A stretch of DNA of 64,000 nucleotides from Photobacterium profundum SS9 (lineage in GTDB: Bacteria; Pseudomonadota; Gammaproteobacteria; Enterobacterales; Vibrionaceae): NCBI RefSeq assembly GCF_000196255.1, contig NC_006371.1:1519440-1583439 (forward strand), in the 5' to 3' direction. The translations under genes and the position numbers were made by a program. The notes beneath the pieces are model-generated. The model searched no databases. It was not told the origin of the DNA and worked only from the letters and a program-made list of their open reading frames with translations. Numbering within the stretch: the first letter of the stretch is position 1; each line of letters begins with the position of its first letter. This document shows positions 18,275 to 27,406 of this stretch, piece by piece.

Positions 18275-19279
18275 TTACCCTTTCATCATGTACGTATCCA
18301 CCAGCACGACTAAACGGGCTTTTTCATCATCCAAAATGAAACTAGCTTCGATACCATTTAATGTAAACTGTGCAACCTCATTCTTTGTCATTGAGTGTGC
18401 ATTCGCCACCGCATGAAAATTCGCATTCATATAGCCACCAAAATACGCGGGGTCATCAGAGTTAATTGTTACACACATGCCTTTACGTAATAAATCGACA
18501 ATATTGTGCTGTTCCATTTTCTCGAATACCTTTAACTTAATGTTCGATAATGGGCATACCGTTAGTGGTGTACGGTCTTCAATCAACTGTGCGACTAATA
18601 CTTCATCTTCCACACAACGAATACCATGATCAATACGCGTAATACCCAGCATACTGAGTGCATCATGAATATTCTGTGCTGGCCCCTCTTCACCAGCATG
18701 TGCCACAGTTAAAAATCCTTCATTCAATGCCTTTTGGAACACCTTAGCGAATTTCTCTGGTGGGTGACCTTGCTCTGAAGAATCCAAACCCACACCGATG
18801 ATCTTATCTTTGTGCGGTATAGCTTGTTCAAGCGTTGCCAACGCAGCCGTTTCATCTAGATGGCGCAGGAAACACATAATTAACTTGCTCGAAATACCCA
18901 GCACTTTGTTAGCCTCTTCAAGGGCACGGTGTATTCCGCTTACTACTGTATCAAAAGCGATACCACGATCGGTATGAGTTTGAGGATCAAAGAAAATTTC
19001 GGTATGTACAACGTTATCTTCTTTACAGCGTAGTAAATACGCCCAGGTAAGATCAAAGAAATCTTGTTCATGAATCAGTACGTTTGCCCCCTGATAATAA
19101 ATATCAAGAAACGATTGAAGATTATGGAATTGGTACGCATCGTGAACTTCTTGTGGTGACTGGAAGGGAATCTGTACCTGATTACGTTTAGCTAACTCAA
19201 ACATAAGTTCAGGCTCTAGCGATCCTTCTATATGAAGGTGAAGCTCAACTTTTGGTAATCCATTAATAAAATCTTTCAT
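18275..19279 (-). CDS. add: Adenine deaminase (Aah1-type, adenosine deaminase superfamily)
   Basis: A 334-residue amidohydrolase. Metal and catalytic motifs are HLHIEGS (His14, His16), GLDSSEQGHPP, VAHAGEEGP, DHGIRC and SDDPAYFGG. The SSEQGHPP and CPLSNIKLKVF segments are those of the adenine deaminase subgroup, which takes adenine to hypoxanthine, rather than classical adenosine deaminase. The riboswitch upstream carries the adenine-specifying U in its ligand pocket, which supports adenine as the substrate. The homologous V. vulnificus gene is called add. AAGAG lies before the ATG. A TGCAAAT/ATTTGCA hairpin at 18213-18231 may end the transcript. Confidence 0.85.
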   Translation of the reverse strand: MKDFINGLPKVELHLHIEGSLEPELMFELAKRNQVQIPFQSPQEVHDAYQFHNLQSFLDIYYQGANVLIHEQDFFDLTWAYLLRCKEDNVVHTEIFFDPQTHTDRGIAFDTVVSGIHRALEEANKVLGISSKLIMCFLRHLDETAALATLEQAIPHKDKIIGVGLDSSEQGHPPEKFAKVFQKALNEGFLTVAHAGEEGPAQNIHDALSMLGITRIDHGIRCVEDEVLVAQLIEDRTPLTVCPLSNIKLKVFEKMEQHNIVDLLRKGMCVTINSDDPAYFGGYMNANFHAVANAHSMTKNEVAQFTLNGIEASFILDDEKARLVVLVDTYMMKG

Positions 19280-19372
19280 ATCATACTCTTAATCTATTGG
19301 GATTTAGATTAACAGCTTTTCTACTCAGCAGTTTTCAGACATACAAAGAGAAAAGCGATCAATCACTCAACT

Positions 19373-19439
19373 CTTCGTAATCAGAATTTTACGGATTCTG
19401 GTAGAGACCCCCACACCCTATAAGTGGGGTTATACGAAG
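19373..19439 (-). promoter_or_regulatory. Adenine-type purine riboswitch
   Basis: On the minus strand the 67-nt aptamer has P1 CTTCGTA/TACGAAG, the J1/2 TATAA, a P2 of CCCCAC/GTGGGG, J2/3 TCTCTACC and P3 AGAAT/ATTCT with L3 CCGTAAA. J3/1 reads GATTAC, so the specificity base is U, as in the V. vulnificus add riboswitch; guanine riboswitches have C there. It lies about 94 nt upstream of the deaminase start, consistent with control at translation or anti-termination in the leader. Confidence 0.9.
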
Positions 19440-19545
19440 TAACTTTACCCATTATTACAAGCACTAAACAGCTCAATCATTTTGGTAAAGTAACTACTGA
19501 ATTTTTCCATACTTCACACGATGGCGCAATCAACAAATCAATTAA

Positions 19546-19797
19546 TTAAAGATCACTTCTACATTCATGATTTTTTGCACCCACATTAATTTCTGGTAAT
19601 GGCTTAATATCATTACTTGTTTGTTTTTCGCCGTTATAAACCTGAAGAAACACTTTAAGCAAATGTTCTTCTTTAACTCGTAATATTTTAGCAGCATTTA
19701 CCTCTTCGAGTTCTGGATGCTTTTCCCTGAATTGAATGAGCTTTGCGTAACTATTCTTTAATTCATTAGTTAACTGTCTATCGATAATAATACTCAT
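19546..19797 (-). CDS. Hypothetical protein, 83 aa
   Basis: A small soluble protein (MSIIIDRQLTNELKNSY...) rich in charged helical residues, without a recognised domain. The ATG at 19797 has AAGGGAA nine bases upstream, whereas the ATG three codons earlier overlaps that site. It stands alone between the riboswitch region and the DUF2975 gene. The function is unknown. Confidence 0.5.
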   Translation of the reverse strand: MSIIIDRQLTNELKNSYAKLIQFREKHPELEEVNAAKILRVKEEHLLKVFLQVYNGEKQTSNDIKPLPEINVGAKNHECRSDL

Positions 19798-19806
19798 ATA
19801 CAACAT

Positions 19807-20118
19807 TCCCTTAGTAGATAAGGCATACTATAAGGCATTTTTTGTACCAGCTTTTAACAGCTGCTATGTCGTAACTTTATGTCATGATTCGCATATTGAA
19901 ATGCTTTTTTCAACGCAAATTGATTATTTATACAAATCAACCATTTCACTCAGCACACAGTACTAATAAGTAGATGCCATATTACAGAGTAAAGTCATAA
20001 GCAAAACATATCAACACACCCATAAACAACATTTTTTTATCGATAAACGATAATCATGCATTGATCTTCAATTGAAACCATCTTAGTATTTGCACATCCA
20101 CTTTACAGGAAGTTCGTT
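19807..20118. other. Intergenic region upstream of the DUF2975 gene
   Basis: About 310 AT-rich bases. A near-palindrome TTATCGATAAACGATAA lies at about 20038-20054, and GAAG precedes the start codon at 20119. I see no gene or convincing promoter here. Confidence 0.35.
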
Positions 20119-20667
20119 ATGTCTAAGATTCAAAAACAAAGTCGCCGTGCCCGTTTGTTATTTCAGTTCTTTTTTGCACTTACACCTATTGCGGTGTGTT
20201 ACTACTGGCTAACCGTTGAAACGCCGTACGACTTTTTAACCTCACGCGGTATTATTCAACTCAGTTATGACTTCGACAGTTACACGCAGCTGCCGTTCAC
20301 ACTCACTACGCGCATTTTGGCGATAGTCGCTAGCTTATTACTGTGCAGTATCATTATGTATGCCTTAAAAGTGCTAATTCGTTTATTTCGCAACTACGAA
20401 CAAAACGAAATATTCACCCTTGAAAATGCCAACTACTATCAAAAGTTAGGTTACAGCGTGTTCTATTGGGTTGGCGCTTCTGTAGTATATGGCGCGTTAA
20501 TGTCGGTAATTTTGTCGTTTAATAACCCTCCTGGTGAGCGCATGCTAGCAATTAGCTTTGTTGGTATGGATTTTTTGACTATAGTGTTAGGATTTATTGT
20601 TCTGATCATTTCATGGGTCATGAAGGAAGGATACACACTTGCCGATGAAAACAGCCACACGATTTAA
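20119..20667 (+). CDS. DUF2975-family membrane protein
   Basis: A 182-residue integral membrane protein with four predicted hydrophobic segments (about residues 13-29, 67-90, 110-135 and 145-165). A basic N-terminus and the ENEIFTLENANYYQKLGY-like loop are typical of DUF2975. Such genes are usually paired with a small HTH regulator, exactly as here: the next gene starts nine bases after the stop. The function is unknown. Confidence 0.8.
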   Translation: MSKIQKQSRRARLLFQFFFALTPIAVCYYWLTVETPYDFLTSRGIIQLSYDFDSYTQLPFTLTTRILAIVASLLLCSIIMYALKVLIRLFRNYEQNEIFTLENANYYQKLGYSVFYWVGASVVYGALMSVILSFNNPPGERMLAISFVGMDFLTIVLGFIVLIISWVMKEGYTLADENSHTI

Positions 20668-20676
20668 GGAGTCATA

Positions 20677-20901
20677 ATGACTATTCGTATTAACTTAGAT
20701 GTGATGATGGCAAAACGGAAAATGCGCTTAAAGACCTTAGCGCAGTTGGTAGAGATTACCGAAGCCAACTTGTCTGTATTAAAAAATGGGAAAGCAAAAG
20801 CCGTTCGTTTTTCGACACTCAATAAATTGTGTGATGTCTTAGAATGTCAGCCTGGTGATATTCTGGAATTTAAAGCCAATAGCAACGAACAACAAAGCTA
20901 A
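20677..20901 (+). CDS. YozG-type Cro/C1 helix-turn-helix regulator
   Basis: A 74-residue protein that is almost entirely an XRE-type helix-turn-helix domain (MKTLAQLVEITEANLSVLKN region, about residues 18-40, and LCDVLECQPGDILEF). AAGGAGT precedes the ATG. It forms an operon with the DUF2975 gene, a common conserved pair. It probably autoregulates the operon. Confidence 0.85.
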   Translation: MTIRINLDVMMAKRKMRLKTLAQLVEITEANLSVLKNGKAKAVRFSTLNKLCDVLECQPGDILEFKANSNEQQS

Positions 20902-20941
20902 CAGTAATCTTGAAAGCTAAAAATACGAAAGCCCACATAAC

Positions 20942-22341
20942 CATAGGTATCTACACAGATTGAGCAAAAAACGAACTGGCTATTTGCCTCATCGCGTTTA
21001 TCTCATCCATGGTGTAGGTATCTAGTACTTCACACATTTGTAGGAAAACCCATAGTCCCGCAAGCAGTGATGGCTGAGTGACAGGCTTTGTTCGCTTAGT
21101 TAAACGACCACTCAGCTTAACCAAAAAACCTTTAAATTCATTAGCTTCATCCGAGCTGTCCGAATAAAGCTTAAATATCAACGTCGTTGCAACACTGGCT
21201 GTGATCAGACGCTTTAATATTGACTCCGCAGTAGTTTGCTGCCATTTTTCTAACTGATGACCATCTGACTTCAATAACTTAAACCAAGATTCAATATTCC
21301 AGCGATGGCAATACCACGTTGCGATCTCTGTTGCATCAACATCCAACACGTTAGACAGCAGATACCATCTTGCTAGCTCTTTACCTTCATCATCCGTGAC
21401 CAGGCTCATAACAAAGCGACAGGTGGGCGCCGCTGACGCGAGCTTTTCTGATTTCCGGTGTAACTCAACAGTCGTTTCACCAACAAACAAATAGCCCTCT
21501 TTACCTCGAAGAGAAATAACACCTTTCAAGTCTGGGGAGATTGTTCGACTGATGATTTCAGCCGTTTTAAACTGACCTTCGTGACGGAACGTTGAGCCTT
21601 TTTTAGTTCGAGTTAGCCAGTGAACTGAGCCTAAACGTCTTAAGTCTTTCGCTGAATCTGCTTCTCTATCAACAACATGCACCAGGGGCTTGTCTAAATG
21701 TAATTGTTCTTGCCAATGAATGCTGTCAAAGAGTGAATCTAGGTGACTTTGCTTGGGTTGTAACTCTTGGCTTCGGCATTGATAAATACCGTTGCTTGTC
21801 AGTAAGTTAAGGCCTGCTGGAGCAATGGGTGCGCCAGTATTTGCGTCTACCAATAAAGACGCTTGCAGTTCGTAGCCAACATCGAGAGCGTGTGACATCT
21901 TAGTTTTATCTAACTTACTATGATGTTTAGCGAAATTGATATGGCACCAATCATGAGCCATTAATACATATCGACTTTGACTTTCTTTCACACCAGAACG
22001 AGCAAGACCCAGCATCGGGCCACTTAGCATAGGAAAAGTCACATCCTCATTATGATAAAAACGCCATGTTGCTTGTGTCGATGCCCATGATTGTGTGTGG
22101 TGGCGAAGAGATTTTACACCTGGTGCATTGCTAGAATTAACTGTCATGTGTTCCATTATAAGGGTCTGATAACGCTTAGATAATCTTGATTCAAGGATAC
22201 AGGGTAATTGATGTTGTTCAAAAAGAGTCATCGTCAATACTAATGAAATGAAAGTTAACTCTCTTGATCGTTGATCCTTAGATCAGTTCCCTTCTCTTGG
22301 CCGATTGGTTAATTCGTAACCATTTTGTGTAGATACCTATG
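20942..22341 (-). mobile_element. IS4-family insertion sequence, complete copy
   Basis: A 1400-bp element has perfect 16-bp terminal repeats CATAGGTATCTACACA/TGTGTAGATACCTATG. It is flanked by the target duplication CACATAAC at 20934-20941 and 22342-22349. A truncated copy in opposite orientation lies at 340-1219. Confidence 0.95.
20951..22237 (-). CDS. IS4-family transposase
   Basis: A 428-residue DDE transposase. The catalytic residues are visible in AHDWCHINF, VVDREADSAKD and the YREK motif YCHRWNIESWFKLLK. The N-terminal region SNAPGVKSLRHHTQSWA is the usual IS4 DNA-binding part. It fills nearly the whole element and appears intact. Confidence 0.93.
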   Translation of the reverse strand: MTMTLFEQHQLPCILESRLSKRYQTLIMEHMTVNSSNAPGVKSLRHHTQSWASTQATWRFYHNEDVTFPMLSGPMLGLARSGVKESQSRYVLMAHDWCHINFAKHHSKLDKTKMSHALDVGYELQASLLVDANTGAPIAPAGLNLLTSNGIYQCRSQELQPKQSHLDSLFDSIHWQEQLHLDKPLVHVVDREADSAKDLRRLGSVHWLTRTKKGSTFRHEGQFKTAEIISRTISPDLKGVISLRGKEGYLFVGETTVELHRKSEKLASAAPTCRFVMSLVTDDEGKELARWYLLSNVLDVDATEIATWYCHRWNIESWFKLLKSDGHQLEKWQQTTAESILKRLITASVATTLIFKLYSDSSDEANEFKGFLVKLSGRLTKRTKPVTQPSLLAGLWVFLQMCEVLDTYTMDEINAMRQIASSFFAQSV

Positions 22342-22402
22342 CACATAACCGATTAAAACGTGGGTTATGTGGGCTTTTTTAATTCCATGTTATTGCTTAA
22401 AA

Positions 22403-23326
22403 CTATGAACGCACCACAACCACGGGATAGTCATCAAGCTGGATGATTCGTGACTTCACGCTAAACAAGTCTTTGATCAGCTGTTCATCAATGATATGTG
22501 CGGGTTCGCCATACGTAAAAAGTCGTCCATCGTGCAATGCTGCCACTTTATCTGAATATTGAATGGCAAGATTCAAATCATGCACCACCATTAAAACGTA
22601 CGCTGAATATTGGCGAGTATACGCTTTTACATACTCTAGCAGTTTAAGCTGGTTGCTCATATCCAGTGCAGACGTCGGTTCATCCAATATCAACACTTTG
22701 GGCTTATTAATAACCGCTTGCGCTAAGCCTACCATCTGGCTTTCACCACCTGATAACTCAGTACAAATTTTATTCGCTAAATGAATAATGCCAATACTAT
22801 ATAATAAGACTAACGCTTTTTCTGCACTATCGGCTTTGGTAAATAATGAACTTGATCCAACATGCATCGTCGTAATTAGTAATTCGACAACACTGATACT
22901 TGCGGTAATACGGTGGTCTTGCGGCACGTAGCCAATTTCATCAAGAACCAACGGTTTGCCAGCTAAGGTGATCAAATGAGGATCAAACCGGATCAGTTTG
23001 GTCATTTGTTTGAGCACCGTCGACTTCCCTGCCCCATTCTTACCAATTAATGAGACCATTTCACCAAAATGAATTTCTGAAATTGTCAGGTCATTCAACA
23101 CACGGTTACCGCCAAAAGATACCGAAAGAGATGTAATAACAGAGACTAATAATAAAGTTTTAACGCGTAGTCGATTAACATTGATCCCCATTGATTCTGC
23201 ACGTTCTTGACCAATTTTAAGCGTCGATAACTTCCATGAATCTTTCATCATAATGGCAAGTACGATAGGTAATAGAATCGCTAGAACCGTAATCTTTTCC
23301 CAGCTACCACGATCTAACGATGCCAT
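22403..23326 (-). pseudogene. Deletion fusion of a FecCD permease with its ABC ATPase
   Basis: This frame begins inside an iron-siderophore-type permease (LDRGSWEKITVLAILLP...RVKTLLLVSVITSLSVSFGG). It then continues directly into an ABC ATPase lacking its first residues (NRVLNDLTISEIHFGEMVSLIG, Walker A GKNGAGKST). The ATPase has the signature LSGGESQ and Walker B VLILDEPTSALD. The permease C-terminal third and the ATPase start are missing, so an in-frame deletion of several hundred bases joined the two genes. With the nonsense mutation just upstream, the uptake system is very probably dead. Confidence 0.8.
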
Positions 23327-23975
23327 TTGTCAAAACACTAATGTTTGCAGCTGTGTCTCCGTCGCGATGTATTGCATCATGGTTAGCATGCTGTCGTAGG
23401 CAAACATGATTGCCACACCAAATAGCATTACACCTTCTATCGATACTCGTTTTATAGAAGACACGCCAGCAATCATTAATGTCGTTAACAAGCACATAAT
23501 GAATGCTATGAATGCAACTTGATATTCGACCGGAATAAATGGAATAGCAATCACATTAGTAATAACTAGAGAGGCACCAAAACCAGCAGCAGCCAATACG
23601 CCAAACGTATAAGGATCGGCGAGTGGATTATTCAGCGTGGTTTGCATTTGCGCCCCTGCTAATGCTAAAGCCCCGCCCACTAAAGGTGCCATCAATGACA
23701 TTGGCATACGAATATCCCAAATAATGATACGGCTTGCAATATCACTCGACGAAGGATGAAAAATACCATTCATGCTGTAATTGAAGTGGCTGACTCTTTG
23801 TATCAACGTGCTTTGCTATGTACTGCAATATGCCCATTAGATATCCTACCGCCATCACGTCACCTAAGCTCCATGCATCAACATAGACTAGCCAAACATG
23901 GTTGCATAGAAAACCACACAATATGACCGATCTCACAAAACGGGTATCATTAGGAAATCCAGGGGGGAATGGCAA
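23327..23975 (-). pseudogene. FecCD-family permease, N-terminal part with nonsense codon
   Basis: Residues such as IIWDIRMPMSLMAPLVGGALALAG and NPLADPYTFGVLAAAGFGASL identify an iron-compound ABC permease. The frame stops at TGA (23330-23332) exactly where the family has Trp (LVFWQM), and continues in frame into the fusion gene at 23326. The earliest part (LGDVMAVGYLMGIL) lies in another frame around 23820-23900, indicating a frameshift as well. No substrate-binding protein gene is nearby. Confidence 0.75.
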
Positions 23976-24214
23976 GCCTTAGTTAACCGCGGATTAGTGG
24001 CACATATACACAATAGTGAAAAATGTATTAGCGGTATTTCTAGTTTAGGAAACAAAGCCCACTTAATCTTTATTTGTTATTTTTCACTCTAAAGTAGTAC
24101 TCTATTTGCGTTAAATTTAATGCGTATCAAAGAAAGTGTAGATGTTGATTTTACCATCAGATTTGCTGCATAAGAACTTTATATAATGCGGCTAAAACTT
24201 CGAATGGTGCCGTT

Positions 24215-25429
24215 TTGACTTTTATTGAATCAATGACTTTAATGCTTGCCTTAATCTATAGCGTAAGTCTGCTTTATACCAGTGGCAAAAAGCTGGGTGC
24301 AGCTGCTGTCACAATCACTGTGATCTGCGCAACTTTAGCCTCATTATATTGGCCCTTATTATTAGCATTAGTATTAGCTGTGGTTATTATCACTGGCTTC
24401 CACAAAATTCGTCCTGAAACTGCGCAAGCAAACCAAAGACCAAATATTCTTCATGTAGTTTGTCAGCATGCGATGGCGTTATCTTTCTTTTTTGTCACCA
24501 TTCAATATGTAATCCATACGGCACTATTAACCGCACAAATTTCACCGAGCTTTCTACGCCCTGATGTGACCGATGCTTTCTTACCTATCGCCGCCGCCAT
24601 TGAAATTAAAGCGATTGTTAGCCTTGGCTTCTGGGATCAAACTCATCCAGCTGGTGCGGTAATGTTATTTACCGTATTAATTACTGGAATTATTTGTAAA
24701 CGAGCATTTTGTGGTTGGATATGTCCTTTAGGCTTAGCTGGTGAATACATCTATAATTGGCGGCTAAAATTCATTAAAAAATCCTACCTGGCACCAATAT
24801 GGTTAGATTGGCCTTTGCGGATGATTAAGTATCTGTTGTTGGCCTTTTTTACCTTTATTTCACTTGGTATGCACCCTGCAAATATTCCGTATTACCTTAA
24901 CGGTAACTATCACAAAATTGCAGATGTAAAAACTGCATGGCTATTTGTTGCACCGGGCACTATCACGTTAGTGGTGTTAGGTATTATGTTATTCATGGCA
25001 GCTTGGCGTAAACGAGCGTTCTGTCGCTATTTTTGTCCTTATGGCGCACTTTTAGGCTTAGTGAGCTTTGTCAGTCTTTTTAAAATTCGTAGGGAAAAGA
25101 ATCACTGCTTAAATGAACGTGGTGATATGAATTGTGACAAATGTACTCGTGCCTGCCCCTCTAACATAATAATTCATACTGCAACACAAATTCGTACCGA
25201 TGAATGTCAAGCTTGTATGCGTTGTGTTTCGGCTTGCCCTAAAAAAGAAGCATTAGGTTTTAAAACTCGCAACGGTTGGCACCTTTCAAGTAAGCAGCTA
25301 ATGACGGTAATATTTATTATTATGTTTGGGATCCCATTATTGGCTTTTGCTAGTGGTTTTTGGCACAGTCAAACCAGTAATGAAATTCGAATTCAGCTCA
25401 TACAAATGATGGGTTATATTAGTTATTAA
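24215..25429 (+). CDS. NapH/NirI-like 4Fe-4S membrane protein
   Basis: A 404-residue polytopic protein related to NapH, MauN and NosR C-terminal domains. Two CxxxCP motifs in loops (GWICPLG and CRYFCPYGALLG) and two ferredoxin-type clusters (CDKCTRACP and CQACMRCVSACP, about residues 305-345) are present. It has about eight hydrophobic segments. Such proteins move electrons from quinol across the inner membrane to periplasmic or maturation partners. No partner gene is adjacent, so its pathway is unknown. The listed start is TTG; an ATG six codons later is also possible. Confidence 0.75.
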   Translation: MTFIESMTLMLALIYSVSLLYTSGKKLGAAAVTITVICATLASLYWPLLLALVLAVVIITGFHKIRPETAQANQRPNILHVVCQHAMALSFFFVTIQYVIHTALLTAQISPSFLRPDVTDAFLPIAAAIEIKAIVSLGFWDQTHPAGAVMLFTVLITGIICKRAFCGWICPLGLAGEYIYNWRLKFIKKSYLAPIWLDWPLRMIKYLLLAFFTFISLGMHPANIPYYLNGNYHKIADVKTAWLFVAPGTITLVVLGIMLFMAAWRKRAFCRYFCPYGALLGLVSFVSLFKIRREKNHCLNERGDMNCDKCTRACPSNIIIHTATQIRTDECQACMRCVSACPKKEALGFKTRNGWHLSSKQLMTVIFIIMFGIPLLAFASGFWHSQTSNEIRIQLIQMMGYISY

Positions 25430-25537
25430 TCAAGCCCTACCTGTAATCATTTCTCGGTGTACGTGGTTACAAACGATTGTTAAATCGACACGTAAGAGAG
25501 TGTTAAGCAGAAGCAACCCCAACAAAAACAAGTCTCC

Positions 25538-25559
25538 TCGCCTTTTATACGGCGATTTT
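25538..25559 (+). terminator. Terminator after the NapH-like gene
   Basis: A TCGCC/GGCGA hairpin with a seven-base loop is followed by TTTTC. The IS3 element begins immediately after it. Confidence 0.6.
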
Positions 25560-25588
25560 CAAGCTACTTGTCGCCTGTTAGTTAAATA

Positions 25589-26608
25589 TTATGCCGCCTC
25601 GACCTCTTTGCTATTAGCTTTCCCTTTTTCAGGATTCAGGTATACAGAGCCGACTGGTTCTAAATTTTTAATATTGCCACGCCATCGCTCTGGATGTCGT
25701 GCTTTCGCGGCATGATATAACCGAGTTCGTTTAGCTAAAATTTCGATATCTCTCCCTGTATGACGTTGTGCTGGCGTAACAAATTTAATCCCGCTATGTC
25801 GGTGTTCATTGTTATACCAACAAACAAAATCATCTACCCAACGACGTGATGTGGCTATATTCAAAAAGGCTTTTTCAGGGTACTCAGGACGGTATTTTAA
25901 CGTTCTAAACAGTGACTCTGAATACGGATTATCATTACTTACAGACGGCCTGCTCAGCGATGGCATAATACCTAACTCTTGCAGTGTAGCTAACATTGTC
26001 GCTCCCTTCATCGGACTACCGTTATCCGAATGTAGTACCACCTGGCCTCGTTTAATGTCCTCACGTTTACAAATGTCAGTCATCAAATCTGCTGCTAAGG
26101 CACTCGACTCATTATCATGTACCTGCCAGCCAACAACTTTTCTACTGAAAACGTCCATAACCATATAAAGGTAGAAAAATAATCCCTTCACTGTTGTCGG
26201 CAAATAGGTAATATCCCATGTGTAGACTTGGTTTGGGCCCGTTGCAACCAATGCTTTTGGTTTTTTCACTTTCTGGCACGGTTTGCTCCGTTGTCTATGA
26301 TTTAGTAGTTTATGTGCTTTTAAAATCCGATAAAATGTTGACTCAGAACCCAGATAAATCCCTTTATCTGCCAGTATCGGCACTATCTGATTCGGGGGTA
26401 AATTTGCATATGTAGCTTCATTGGCAACATTAATAATATGTTGCCTCTCCAAGTCTGTTAGCTTGTTTTTGGGTGCCCTTTGAGCATTTAGCCGTTTGTC
26501 ATGAGTATTATCGTTATATTTCCAGCGCTGTATGGTTTTTGAATTCAGGCCAATAATTTTACAGGCTTGAGACTGCCGAGCTCCTGTTGCCTGAGCCTCG
26601 TTGATCAA
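25589..26608 (-). CDS. IS3-family transposase OrfB
   Basis: A 339-residue integrase-core protein. The DDE triad is visible in TWDITYLP, LHSDNGSPMKG and PYSESLFRTLK. An N-terminal HTH_21-like region (NKLTDLERQHIINVANE...) precedes it. The first codon is a TTG with no good ribosome binding site, and the frame is open further upstream. Production by -1 frameshifting from OrfA at an A8G run is therefore likely, as in other IS3 elements. Confidence 0.9.
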   Translation of the reverse strand: MINEAQATGARQSQACKIIGLNSKTIQRWKYNDNTHDKRLNAQRAPKNKLTDLERQHIINVANEATYANLPPNQIVPILADKGIYLGSESTFYRILKAHKLLNHRQRSKPCQKVKKPKALVATGPNQVYTWDITYLPTTVKGLFFYLYMVMDVFSRKVVGWQVHDNESSALAADLMTDICKREDIKRGQVVLHSDNGSPMKGATMLATLQELGIMPSLSRPSVSNDNPYSESLFRTLKYRPEYPEKAFLNIATSRRWVDDFVCWYNNEHRHSGIKFVTPAQRHTGRDIEILAKRTRLYHAAKARHPERWRGNIKNLEPVGSVYLNPEKGKANSKEVEAA

Positions 26609-26640
26609 GCTAAGGATTTCTTCACGTTCGCTGTTTGTTA

Positions 26641-27162
26641 TTAGCTGTCCTCGTCGGCTCCCCAGATGGCGTTTACTTTTTTTTGGAGAACTAACAATGC
26701 GGCCGTTTCAGCCAGCGCTTTATCCTTGCGGTTTAACTCTTTTTTAAGTGCTTTATTCTCTATTTTCAGCTCTTTCACTTCACCCGATCTTGGTGTTACT
26801 GAAGATGATTTTTTGCCATTAACAAAATCCGTCTTCCATTGCTGAATATGATGAGGATAAATGCCGCTTTCACGACACAATTCATTGATAGCTTTCTCAT
26901 CCAAGGCAGCACACTGGATGATAATTTCAAGTCGTTCTTCTAGAGTCCAATCTTGTGGACGTTTCTCATTAGACATCATTTTTAACTCAGCTTCTGAAGC
27001 CATTTCAAATTCATGATTTTTGGCTTGTCGGATCCATTTGGTTAAGGTTGAAAAGCCAACACCTAATGAGTCAGCAACGTCTTTAATGTTACTGTCAGCA
27101 GATCGGTTAAGTGCTTTTTGAACAGCTTGTATCTTAAATGCTTCGGTGAATTTTACACTCAT
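26641..27162 (-). CDS. IS3-family transposase OrfA
   Basis: A 173-residue DNA-binding subunit with an N-terminal helix-turn-helix (DVADSLGVGFSTLTKWIRQ), a second HTH-like region and a C-terminal leucine-zipper-like helix (ELKIENKALKKELNRKDKAL). AGAGGT precedes the ATG. Near its end the coding strand contains CAAAAAAAAG (complement of 26676-26685). A -1 shift there enters a frame open through to OrfB. Confidence 0.88.
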   Translation of the reverse strand: MSVKFTEAFKIQAVQKALNRSADSNIKDVADSLGVGFSTLTKWIRQAKNHEFEMASEAELKMMSNEKRPQDWTLEERLEIIIQCAALDEKAINELCRESGIYPHHIQQWKTDFVNGKKSSSVTPRSGEVKELKIENKALKKELNRKDKALAETAALLVLQKKVNAIWGADEDS

Positions 27163-27289
27163 TTTTAATACCTCTAATGAAAATTAGAAGCGACAAGTAG
27201 TCTGACACAGGGGGTATACGATTTTCATTGGATAACAGAAACGTTCTTCTAATGTCTGTCCCGATTTCTTATTTCTTGCGATTTCTTGG

Positions 27290-27406
27290 ACAACGAAACG
27301 CTACCAAAAGTACGAAAGATAGCGTGTCCGTTTTTCTCGCACATTACTCGGTGAGCGGGAAGATCTACTCTGTGGCTTCGCGACACATATCCTTATCTGT
27401 TAGCAC
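27290..27406 (-). repeat. attC-type site a
   Basis: On the minus strand the R'' core GTGCTAAC (27399-27406) contains the stop codon of the cassette gene. It is complementary to the start core GTTAGCAC of the same cassette at 28019-28026. Weakly pairing arms follow (AGATA...GTGTCGCG against CGGACACGCTATCT). The R' side was not pinned, so the left boundary is approximate. Confidence 0.5.

Larger units (their letters stand above)
20931..22380 (+). terminator. Terminator split, and partly rebuilt, by the IS4 insertion
   Basis: Before the insertion, GCCCACATAACC and GGTTATGTGGGC would have formed a stem followed by T6. IS4 entered the left arm. Because its 8-bp target duplication CACATAAC was copied to the right side (22342-22349), a shorter stem CACATAACC/GGTTATGTG with the original T tract (22342-22380) survives downstream of the element. 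Confidence 0.8.
25558..27208 (-). mobile_element. IS3-family insertion sequence
   Basis: Two transposase frames are bounded by imperfect inverted repeats sharing CTACTTGTCGC (about 25561-25574 left, 27191-27207 right, where the complement reads TGTCAGACTACTTGTCGC). The exact ends and target duplication could not be fixed. The element lies at the left edge of the cassette array. Confidence 0.75.
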
